From positions 8,635 to 56,305 of the forward strand of contig DCZG01000075.1 of assembly GCA_002331575.1 (NCBI GenBank): a DNA stretch of 47,671 nt. Reading direction: 5' to 3'. The notes under the pieces are model-generated. The model saw only the letters and a program-made list of their open reading frames with translations, did not search any database and was not told the origin of the DNA. Source of the DNA: Atopobium sp. UBA2090 (lineage in GTDB: Bacteria; Actinomycetota; Coriobacteriia; Coriobacteriales; Atopobiaceae). The position numbers and the translations under genes were made by a program. Each line of letters opens with the position of its first letter. The stretch's first letter is position 1. This document shows positions 1 to 6,255 of this stretch, piece after piece.

Positions 1-918
1 GAGTCGATCGTCGACGAGGGCTTCACCGCCACGGGCGGGACGGTCGTGCTCGCCACGGGCGACGGCTACTGGGACGCCCTGGCGGCCTCCGGCGTGGCCG
101 GCCTCGAGGGGGCGCCCGTGCTCCTGACCTCGCTCGACGGCACCACCCTCTCGCCCCAGACCGAGGCCGAGCTCGGGAGGCTCGCCCCCTCGAGGGTCTA
201 CGTCTGCGGCGGCGAGATGGCCGTGCCCGACTCGGTCATGTCGGCGGTCCGCTCCGTCACCGGCGTCGAGCCCCAGAGGCTCTGGGGCCAGGACGCGACC
301 GGCACCGCCGTCTCCATCTACGAGGCGGGCGAGGGCCGCTGGTCCAAGACCGCGATCGTCGCCACCTGCCAGTCCTTCATGGACGCGCTCTCCGTCGCCC
401 CCTACGCCTACCACTCCGGCTCGCCCATCTTCCTCGCCAGGATGAGCGACGACAGGCTCTCCGACGAGACGCTCGCCGCCATCCGCGACGGCGGCTTCGA
501 CCGCGTCCTCGTCGTCGGCGGCGCGATGGCGGTCTCGCCCGACGTCGAGGGCCAGCTCGCCTCCGCGGGCGTCTCCGACGTGCGGCGCCTCTGGGGCCAG
601 GACTGCGAGGACACCTCGCTCGCGATAGCCCGGTGGGAGGTCGCCGAGGGCGGCATGGGGGTCTCCCGCATGGGCGTCGCCACCGACGGCGTCGAGGAGT
701 TCGTGCGCAGCGGGCGCGGGTACTGGGACTCCCTGTGCGGCGCCGCGCTCTGCGGCAGGGACGCCTCCGTCCTCGTGATCGCGCGCGAGGGCCGCTACGC
801 CGCGGTCGACGGCGTGCTCTCCGAGCACGCGTCCGAGGTCGTGACCCTGCGCGTCTTCGGCGGCGAGGCCGCCGTGCCCGCGTCCGTGCTCGAGCACGCC
901 CTGTCCTACCTCGAGTGA
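1..918 (+). CDS. Cell wall-binding repeat 2 surface protein, 3' part
   Basis: The reading frame is open from the first base, so the gene starts upstream; the GTG at 46 is internal. The 305 visible codons hold three PF04122 (CW_binding_2) repeats, at roughly residues 13-110, 110-215 and 225-305 of this fragment. Each has the family's hydrophobic strand followed by a V-x-GGxxAV motif (CGGEMAVP, VGGAMAVS, FGGEAAVP), and the first two end in RLWGQD. In this family three such repeats form the module that holds secreted proteins non-covalently to the cell wall, and the effector domain usually lies at the other end. Here the anchor is C-terminal and the N-terminal function cannot be seen. Codon use is very GC-rich and matches the chromosomal genes that follow. 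Confidence 0.88.
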   Translation, partial: ESIVDEGFTATGGTVVLATGDGYWDALAASGVAGLEGAPVLLTSLDGTTLSPQTEAELGRLAPSRVYVCGGEMAVPDSVMSAVRSVTGVEPQRLWGQDATGTAVSIYEAGEGRWSKTAIVATCQSFMDALSVAPYAYHSGSPIFLARMSDDRLSDETLAAIRDGGFDRVLVVGGAMAVSPDVEGQLASAGVSDVRRLWGQDCEDTSLAIARWEVAEGGMGVSRMGVATDGVEEFVRSGRGYWDSLCGAALCGRDASVLVIAREGRYAAVDGVLSEHASEVVTLRVFGGEAAVPASVLEHALSYLE

Positions 919-968
919 TCTCGAGCGGCGGTTAAAGATCGTCCGCACGGGATTCTCTAGTTATCCAG

Positions 969-1009
969 AAGATCGCCCGGCCTGCCTTTGAGGCGAGCCG
1001 GGCGATCTT
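969..1009 (-). terminator. Hairpin terminator between convergent genes
   Basis: A perfect 13-bp stem pairs 969-981 with 997-1009 around a 15-base loop. It begins 5 bases past the stop codon of the minus-strand kinase and 50 bases past the stop of the plus-strand surface protein. The T tract is short on both sides, so it is probably a shared, moderately strong terminator. Confidence 0.65.
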
Positions 1010-1013
1010 GTTG

Positions 1014-2456
1014 CTACTTGCGACCGACCAGGGTCTCGACCGCTTCTCTCAGCGTGGTCACCCCTCCTGTGTTGCCGGGAAAGATGACGTACGGGGTCTT
1101 TGGGAACCGGCTCTCGGGTCCAGTCTGCCACACGGGGATACCAGGACGAATCTGCCCCAGCACGGTCGCGCGCCTCACGCCGAGGGCCTTCGTGCCCACG
1201 TCGCTCGAGGTGATGCCGCCCTTTGCCACGATGAACGCCGGGGTCACGGAGAGCTGGCCCACAAGGCGCTGCACGCCGTCGGAAATTCTCACCGAGCGCC
1301 TGAGCGCCTCCTCCTTCGTGTCGTCGGGAAGCGAGAGCAACGTCCGGCGGGTATAGCACACCGCCGTGCGTCCAGCGGCGATAGCCTGTTCCTCCAGCGC
1401 CACGCAGCGGTCGACCTCTCGCAGGAGCGCCTCGTCGCCATCGAGCACCGTATCGGAGTCGAACTCGATGGGAACCGTGTCCTCGAGCGTGAGCAGCTCC
1501 TCGAGCTGCGCGGTCGTCTTCGCCGTATGGCTCCCGACCACGACCACGCCGCCCGCCGCGCTGTCGAGAGTGACCATCTCGTCACGTGTGAGCAGGGGCT
1601 TGTTTGAAATCCCGCCCATGACCTTCACGAGTCCGGCAGCCGAGCGGAACATGAAGCGCCTGCCCTTTGCCATCGCTCGGAAGAGGGACACGCAGAACAC
1701 CTTCACGTCGGCGTAGCACGTCGCGTCGACGCAAACCTTACCGAAGTCGGAGACCTGCTCGATCTTTTCCTCGATTCCGTCGTAGTCGCAGGCGCGAAGC
1801 TCTGGGAGGCCGATCACGGTCACGTCCTCAGCCCTGTAGCTGCCCTCGGTCTTCTCCTCGACGTACTCGGGCAGGTGGGAGTGGGAGTATCCAAAAGTCG
1901 GGTCTCGTGCGAACTCGGTCTGGGCGGCTGGCACGAGCGTGTCCCCCTGCCGCACGTAGTGCGTGCCACCGATGGTGAGACGTCCACCCTCCTCGAAGAA
2001 CGGGCATAGCACCTCGCCGTCCAAGGCATGACCGTCCGCCTCCATGCCGCGACGGAGCGTCTCCGTCTCCAGCGGATAGTGCCCGCGCAGCGTCGAGTCG
2101 GATCGGGAGATCACGAGGTAGGGGATGCCGGTCTCACGCGAGATTCTGGCGATGACGCGAGCGATGTCGGCATGCGCCGCCGCGGTCTCGTCCTGCGACA
2201 TGCCGCGCGAGTTGGTGAGCACGTAGAAGACCTTGTTCTTCTCGAGGAAGCCCTCTCGAATGCTCTCCTCGGACCAGTCGGTGTAGACCGAGACGTCGTG
2301 GACGGTCTGCACGCCGGTGGGGTCGTCATCGAGAACGACGATCTTGTGCGGGTCGCGCTCAATCTCGGCGAGAAGGAGCTTGTCGACGGCAGCCTCGTCG
2401 ACGGTGGGGAACGTGTCGAGTACGGAGACGGGAAGCGACTGCTCGTAGTCTGCCAT
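1014..2456 (-). CDS. Four-carbon acid sugar kinase family protein
   Basis: This 480-aa protein has both halves of the DUF1537 (OtnK/DtnK/DenK) family. The N-terminal substrate domain carries LDDDPTGVQTVHD (about residues 42-54) and RSDSTLRGHYP (about 118-128). The C-terminal nucleotide-binding domain carries AKGGITSSD, LGVRRA, GQIRPGIPVW and GPESRFPKTPYVIFPGN. Family members phosphorylate four-carbon sugar acids such as threonate, erythronate or 3-oxo-tetronate using ATP; the exact substrate cannot be read from sequence. Its ATG overlaps the stop of the upstream reductase by one base (TAATG), with an AGGAAAGGAG ribosome site, so the two genes are translationally coupled. The likely role is cytoplasmic sugar-acid catabolism, controlled by the divergent GntR regulator. 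Confidence 0.9.
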   Translation of the reverse strand: MADYEQSLPVSVLDTFPTVDEAAVDKLLLAEIERDPHKIVVLDDDPTGVQTVHDVSVYTDWSEESIREGFLEKNKVFYVLTNSRGMSQDETAAAHADIARVIARISRETGIPYLVISRSDSTLRGHYPLETETLRRGMEADGHALDGEVLCPFFEEGGRLTIGGTHYVRQGDTLVPAAQTEFARDPTFGYSHSHLPEYVEEKTEGSYRAEDVTVIGLPELRACDYDGIEEKIEQVSDFGKVCVDATCYADVKVFCVSLFRAMAKGRRFMFRSAAGLVKVMGGISNKPLLTRDEMVTLDSAAGGVVVVGSHTAKTTAQLEELLTLEDTVPIEFDSDTVLDGDEALLREVDRCVALEEQAIAAGRTAVCYTRRTLLSLPDDTKEEALRRSVRISDGVQRLVGQLSVTPAFIVAKGGITSSDVGTKALGVRRATVLGQIRPGIPVWQTGPESRFPKTPYVIFPGNTGGVTTLREAVETLVGRK

Positions 2457-3355
2457 TACTCGCTCCTTTCCTGAGAAGCGACGGTCACGTTTGCGAGGGC
2501 TTCGAAGTACTGCACGTAGCCACCGTGGTCGTCGTTGAGGTGTCCGTTTGCGGCCAGCGCCTGCTGAACCTCAAGCAGCTCTGCGGTAAAGGGCATAGGC
2601 ACGTCGAGGTCATGGGCGGTCGCGAGGACGTTCTTGATGTCCTTGCGGTTGATTGAGATCTTGCCGCCAGGCTTGAAGTTCCGCGCGCAGATCATCGGCG
2701 CCTTCGCGTCGAGCACGGCGCTGCCGGCAAGACCGCCACGGATTGCCTGGTAGACCTTCATGGGGTCCGCGCCTGCCTTGGTTGCGAGGACGAGCGCCTC
2801 TGAGACCGCGCAGATGTTGAGGTTCACGATGACCTGGTTGGCGAGCTTGGTCACCGAGCCCGAACCCGACGGCCCGATGAGCAGTGCGCTCGATCCGAGG
2901 ATGGCGAAGACGCCTGACATCGCGTCGAAGTCCGCCTGGTCTCCGCCGCACATGATGGCCAGCGTTCCCGCGATGGCTCCCGGCTCGCCTCCCGAGACAG
3001 GCGCGTCGACAAACCCCACGCCCATCGAGGCGAGACGATCATGGCAGGCCCTCGACTGGGTCGGCGTGACGCTCGACATGTCGCACACGACGGCTCCCTT
3101 GGAGAGACCCTCTGCGACCCCGCCCTCGCCAAAGAGGACGCTCTGCACGATGTCACCGTTGGGGAGCATCGTGATGACGATGTCGCAGGTCGCGCCGATT
3201 GCCTGGTAGTCGACCTGCTCTGCACCAACGGCCACGAGCTCGTCGACCGCCTGGCGGTTGAGGTCGCTCACCATGAGGGACACGCCTGCCTGGAGCAGGT
3301 TATGCGCCATCGGCTTGCCCATGATGCCCAACCCGATGAATCCGACTCTTTTCAT
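2456..3355 (-). CDS. garR: 2-hydroxy-3-oxopropionate (tartronate semialdehyde) reductase family protein
   Basis: This 299-aa beta-hydroxyacid dehydrogenase has an N-terminal Rossmann motif (GFIGLGIMGKPM, about residues 5-16), the substrate motif DAPVSGGEPGA (about 118-127) and the catalytic lysine region GSVTKLANQ with Lys170. Length and residue positions fit GarR/GlxR, which reduce tartronate semialdehyde to glycerate with NAD(P)H. A related 3-hydroxyisobutyrate or L-threonate dehydrogenase cannot be excluded; pairing with a four-carbon acid kinase would fit an Ltn-type threonate dehydrogenase equally well. I chose the ATG at 3355, which starts exactly at the family N-terminus; an ATG at 3367 adds four residues but lies against the GGGAGAGG ribosome site. 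The open frame runs on upstream to 3538 through the operator region, which is unlikely to be translated. Confidence 0.82.
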   Translation of the reverse strand: MKRVGFIGLGIMGKPMAHNLLQAGVSLMVSDLNRQAVDELVAVGAEQVDYQAIGATCDIVITMLPNGDIVQSVLFGEGGVAEGLSKGAVVCDMSSVTPTQSRACHDRLASMGVGFVDAPVSGGEPGAIAGTLAIMCGGDQADFDAMSGVFAILGSSALLIGPSGSGSVTKLANQVIVNLNICAVSEALVLATKAGADPMKVYQAIRGGLAGSAVLDAKAPMICARNFKPGGKISINRKDIKNVLATAHDLDVPMPFTAELLEVQQALAANGHLNDDHGGYVQYFEALANVTVASQERSE

Positions 3356-3394
3356 CTGCAAGACCATCCTCTCCCAGAGGTCACTGTGCTGAAC

Positions 3395-3445
3395 ACCGGT
3401 ATACCGGTATCCGTTTGAAGCAATAGTAGCAGCATACCGGTATGC
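3395..3445. promoter_or_regulatory. Paired ATACCGGTAT palindromes, probable GntR operators
   Basis: The divergent intergenic region holds a 14-bp perfect palindrome ACCGGTATACCGGT at 3395-3408, overlapped by ATACCGGTAT at 3401-3410. A second 14-bp perfect palindrome, GCATACCGGTATGC, lies at 3432-3445. The two ATACCGGTAT cores are centred 33 bp apart, about three helical turns, so bound dimers would sit on the same face of the helix. The right copy lies where the -35 region of the gntR promoter should be. The sites most plausibly bind the adjacent FCD-type GntR protein. Confidence 0.7.
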
Positions 3446-3460
3446 AAGCAAGAGAATTCC

Positions 3461-3469
3461 TGCTAGAAT
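3461..3469 (+). promoter_or_regulatory. Extended -10 promoter of the GntR gene
   Basis: TGCTAGAAT fits an extended -10 element (TG-N-TANNNT) 51 bases before the GntR start. The region where a -35 would lie is covered by the 3432-3445 palindrome, which suggests autoregulation. Confidence 0.45.
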
Positions 3470-3519
3470 TTTCTCGGTTGCGGTGCACGGCACGCCGTGG
3501 AGCGAACGGGAGACGAGAC

Positions 3520-4206
3520 ATGTCAGGATACAGACCACTTCAGGAAAACGCCCTCGAGGAGCTCAGAAAGCGGCTCGCCGCGGGTGAGTTCGCGCCGGGC
3601 GTGGTGTACTCGGAGAGCCGCATTGCCTCCGAGCTGGGCATATCGCGAACGCCCGTCAAGGACGCGCTCGTTCGTCTCGCCCAGGACCGTTACATCGACA
3701 TCTTGCCCAGCAGGGGATTCCGCCTCCACGAGATGAGCGACCAGGACGTGCAGGAGACCTTCCAGCTGCGGACGGCGATCGAGGGGTTCTGCGCCATCTC
3801 GCTTGCACGTGAGCGAGGGACTGACGCTGGCAAGGAGACAATCGCCCTCATGCAGGAGAGTCTCGAGAGCATGCGCGGCGCGCTCGCCACGGGGGCAGAC
3901 GGCGTCGTGGGAGACGAGTTTCTCGCCAGCGACCTCGCGTTTCATCGAACGCTCGTAGCCTTCTCCAAGAACGAGGAACTCATGCGCCTCTTTGACTCGT
4001 ACCAGCATCGACTGAGCATGGTTGCCGAGACGAGCCTGCTCAGTCCCGGCCGCCCAGACGAGGCCATCGAGGAGCAGCAGTCGATCTTCGACGCGATTGT
4101 GTCGGGGGAGGACGATGGCATGGGCGCCTATCGTGCGGTCGAGCATCACATGAGATCGGCGCGCGACATCGTTCTCGCGGGGAGAGGGCGGTCTCGGGCA
4201 GAGTAG
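3520..4206 (+). CDS. GntR family transcriptional regulator, FCD (FadR/VanR) type
   Basis: This 228-aa regulator has an N-terminal winged helix-turn-helix (about residues 5-72, including the SRIASELGISRTPVKDAL recognition-helix region). A helical FCD effector domain follows (about 80-220), with the motif FQLRTAIEGFCA and the histidine-bearing segments LAFHRTLV and VEHHMRSA. FCD domains usually bind a sugar acid or carboxylic acid, often through a metal held by these histidines. It is divergent from the reductase-kinase pair, with paired palindromes between them, so it probably represses that pair until the sugar acid or its product binds. The ATG at 3520 is preceded by GGGAGA. An upstream in-frame ATG at 3442 lies inside the operator and has no ribosome site. 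Confidence 0.88.
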   Translation: MSGYRPLQENALEELRKRLAAGEFAPGVVYSESRIASELGISRTPVKDALVRLAQDRYIDILPSRGFRLHEMSDQDVQETFQLRTAIEGFCAISLARERGTDAGKETIALMQESLESMRGALATGADGVVGDEFLASDLAFHRTLVAFSKNEELMRLFDSYQHRLSMVAETSLLSPGRPDEAIEEQQSIFDAIVSGEDDGMGAYRAVEHHMRSARDIVLAGRGRSRAE

Positions 4207-4339
4207 CCGCGAACGCATCCGTGTTCGACGACAGCGAAGCTTATTGCCCTCGATCGCTGATTTCGCCCGATGTTAGTTTGCGTTGCTTGCGGCAACGGCC
4301 CCCACAGACGAGCATGGGAGTCGAAAGGAGGTGCTGCAT

Positions 4340-4702
4340 ATGTTGAGCGAAAATCTGAAGACGCTCCGCAAGCAGCGGGGCATGTCCCAGGAGGTACTGG
4401 CGCAGCAACTGCACGTCGTCCGGCAGACCGTCTCAAAGTGGGAGAAGGGTCTCTCGGTGCCCGACGCCGAGATGCTTACCCAAATCTCGGAGCTGTTCGA
4501 GGTCCCGGTCAGCGAGCTTCTCGGCGTGAAGATGGAGAGCGAGGCCGAAGTCAACGAGGTGGCGTCGCAGCTGGCGATCCTGAACGACTATCTGGCCGAG
4601 AAGAGCATGCGTACCAGGAGAATCTGGCGAGGCATCCTCATCGCGATCGTCGCGCTGCTCCTTCTGAGCGTCATCGGCGTCATCGCGCTGTCGGTCTACT
4701 AG
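4340..4702 (+). CDS. XRE family regulator with C-terminal membrane helix
   Basis: This 120-aa protein has an N-terminal Cro/CI-type helix-turn-helix (about residues 3-58, with QEVLAQQLHVVRQTVSKWEKG) and one strongly hydrophobic segment near residues 95-118, which ends at the C-terminus. Small HTH proteins tethered this way are common in Firmicutes and Coriobacteriia and often answer envelope stress, but no ligand or target is evident here. The ATG at 4340 follows a near-ideal AAAGGAGGTG ribosome site, so the upstream in-frame extension is not used. The gene stands alone between the GntR gene and a terminator. A promoter in the 133-base gap before it was not clear. Confidence 0.85.
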   Translation: MLSENLKTLRKQRGMSQEVLAQQLHVVRQTVSKWEKGLSVPDAEMLTQISELFEVPVSELLGVKMESEAEVNEVASQLAILNDYLAEKSMRTRRIWRGILIAIVALLLLSVIGVIALSVY

Positions 4703-4736
4703 TCTCGGACGTGGGTTGCCCTTACGAAGGTTTGCA

Positions 4737-4765
4737 GGCGCCTGGGCCGCTCGGGTCCAGGCGCC
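4737..4765. terminator. Hairpin terminator between convergent genes
   Basis: A 9-bp perfect GC-rich stem (4737-4745 with 4757-4765) around an 11-base loop lies 35 bases after the XRE stop and 9 bases after the minus-strand hypothetical gene's stop. It is followed by A/T-rich sequence on the plus strand. It probably serves both genes. Confidence 0.6.
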
Positions 4766-4773
4766 ACTCAAAA

Positions 4774-5631
4774 TTATCCCTCGTTGCTCAGGAGCATCTT
4801 CAGGCGCGTGTAGAGACCGTCGCCGATCGTCGAGAAAGCGACATGGGAGCAGTCGGGATCCTCGATGGGGAAGTTGAACTCTAGGTTCTCGTCGTTGGCG
4901 CTGACGTTGTAGCACTTGCCCTCGTCACCCGGGGCAACGACGTCCAGGGAGCCGACAAACCCCGCGTTTACCGCGAAGAAGATGTTCTGGTGCTGCAGGT
5001 TCATGTACGCGGGCGAGTTGAAGAGGAGCTCGTGCACGTGGTAATCCCCGAATGTGACCTGACCAGAGCTCAGCTCGTTGCTTGACGTCACCATGTAGAG
5101 GCCGCCGTCCTTACTCAGGCAGTAGTCCCAGAAGAACGATTCTGATGACGTGGCGCTGTATAGCTCGTTCCGCTCGAAGTGCTCAAGCAGCCACCCCTGG
5201 AAGAGTACCTTCTTCTTGACGAGCACGCTCTGGGGCTGCGCGACCTTCTCGACGACGGTCTCCGTACGGAACAGACCCTTTCGTACCGTCTTCGGCACGT
5301 TGAAGTAGACCGTCTTCATCTCGCGTGCGGATGTCATGATTGACACGTTATATGGCTTAGTGCATCGCTCGGCCGCATATGTGGCGTTATGGATGCAGAT
5401 GTCACGCAGGGAACCCATTTGGCTTGCGAGCGACTCGTCCTCTGACGCCAGCGCCTCAGGGCTGAACAGGCTCTTTCCCGCGTTCGTGCACGTGGTCAGG
5501 CTGTCCGGACTCTGCGTGATGAAGCTCGTGGTCGGGTCCTTATACATGCTGAGCGTGATCTGACATGCCCGTGAGTTGGAATCGAACCGGGGGTTTGAGT
5601 CGGCAAGGGGGAGGGCTGCGCTTGCGTCCAC
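4774..5631 (-). CDS. Hypothetical protein, 285 aa
   Basis: I do not recognise a family. The frame is closed by a stop about 15 codons upstream, and the best start is the GTG at 5631, preceded by AGAAGG at normal spacing. The product has no convincing signal peptide or membrane helix. The middle contains a basic, beta-looking stretch (NVPKTVRKGLFRTETVVEK, about residues 110-128). The C-terminal half is rich in aromatic and acidic residues (GDYHVHELLF, NDENLEFNFPIEDPD). It looks like a soluble cytoplasmic protein. It runs in the same direction as the two small ORFs upstream but is separated from them by a hairpin, so co-transcription is uncertain. Confidence 0.6.
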   Translation of the reverse strand: MDASAALPLADSNPRFDSNSRACQITLSMYKDPTTSFITQSPDSLTTCTNAGKSLFSPEALASEDESLASQMGSLRDICIHNATYAAERCTKPYNVSIMTSAREMKTVYFNVPKTVRKGLFRTETVVEKVAQPQSVLVKKKVLFQGWLLEHFERNELYSATSSESFFWDYCLSKDGGLYMVTSSNELSSGQVTFGDYHVHELLFNSPAYMNLQHQNIFFAVNAGFVGSLDVVAPGDEGKCYNVSANDENLEFNFPIEDPDCSHVAFSTIGDGLYTRLKMLLSNEG

Positions 5632-5676
5632 TGTGACCTTCTTATGCTGGCAGGTATGTGATGTCGGGAGAGCTCA

Positions 5677-5708
5677 GGCTCGTGTCGAGCTTGGATTGGA
5701 CACGAGCC
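5677..5708 (-). terminator. Intercistronic hairpin after the small ORFs
   Basis: A 10-bp perfect stem (5677-5686 with 5699-5708) and 12-base loop lie immediately after the stop of the 53-aa ORF and before the 285-aa gene on the minus strand. There is no U tract, so it may attenuate or stabilise a transcript end rather than fully terminate. Confidence 0.45.
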
Positions 5709-5714
5709 GGCAGA

Positions 5715-5876
5715 TCAGTAGTAGCGCTCGAAGAACTTCATAATGTCGCTGAGGCTGTCCGAATACTCCTTCAGCTGACCCGCTACGTAGATGCGGTATC
5801 GCGGACTCGTGGCCCCCGCGTCCCTGAGCTCCACCAGACCGTAGCTCACGACCTTGCTCTTGATGGCTGTCTCCAT
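5715..5876 (-). CDS. Small hypothetical protein, 53 aa
   Basis: The ATG at 5876 follows AAGCGGAGG at ideal spacing, 13 bases after the stop of the 45-aa ORF upstream, which suggests a two-gene transcript. The peptide is soluble and well composed: an N-terminal segment (VVSYGLVEL), a beta-like RYRIYVAGQ, then a predicted helix ending in MKFFERYY. It is vaguely like small Firmicute proteins of the DUF6514 kind, but the match is by impression only. An upstream in-frame ATG at 5906 would add ten mostly basic residues and has no better ribosome site. Confidence 0.5.
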   Translation of the reverse strand: METAIKSKVVSYGLVELRDAGATSPRYRIYVAGQLKEYSDSLSDIMKFFERYY

Positions 5877-5889
5877 GACCTGCCTCCGC

Positions 5890-6027
5890 TTAGCGTGCCT
5901 CTCCATTGAGAAATGTGGAACGGTTGGAGTAAAGCAGAAGGCCGGCGAGAATGCCCCACCCTATCGGGTGGTCTTTGGGAGAGATGGGGAAATCGCTGGA
6001 TTGAGAATCTGAAAATCCAATGGTCAT
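5890..6027 (-). CDS. Small hypothetical membrane peptide, 45 aa
   Basis: The ATG at 6027 is preceded by GAGGAAAG at good spacing, unlike the longer in-frame starts at 6042 and 6120. The peptide has a polar, Ser/Asp-rich N-terminus, a short hydrophobic segment (GWGILAGLLLY, about residues 23-33) and a polar tail. It could be a small membrane peptide or a toxin- or bacteriocin-like product, but no leader motif or processing site is visible. Its stop lies just before the ribosome site of the 53-aa ORF. Confidence is limited by the short length. Confidence 0.4.
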   Translation of the reverse strand: MTIGFSDSQSSDFPISPKDHPIGWGILAGLLLYSNRSTFLNGEAR

Positions 6028-6135
6028 GAGTACTTTCCTCATGACGCCATTTGTGAGCTCGCTCTCGTCTGGCCATCTCGACCGTGACCAAGTTCGCCAA
6101 GGCCAAGCCGGGCGGTCCACTACTGATGTCGTGGT

Positions 6136-6169
6136 AAGTCAGGCGCTGAAGTGCGAAAGCCCCTGACTT
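6136..6169 (-). terminator. Hairpin downstream of the DUF4012 gene
   Basis: An 8-bp perfect stem (6136-6143 with 6162-6169) lies about 90 bases beyond the DUF4012 stop in its direction of transcription. There is no U tract; this is a weak terminator candidate. Confidence 0.3.
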
Positions 6170-6255
6170 CACTATAGAGAGTGCTCACGGCTCCCGATTA
6201 TCCACATCCTTGATGAGACAATGCCCGCGAGGGAGCCAACCATCTGTGCCTGGCA

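Noticed and set aside
5846..6172. Minus-strand 108-codon frame overlapping the 45-aa ORF
   Set aside because: Arg/Ser/Pro-rich, no ribosome site, and it conflicts with two better-started small ORFs.
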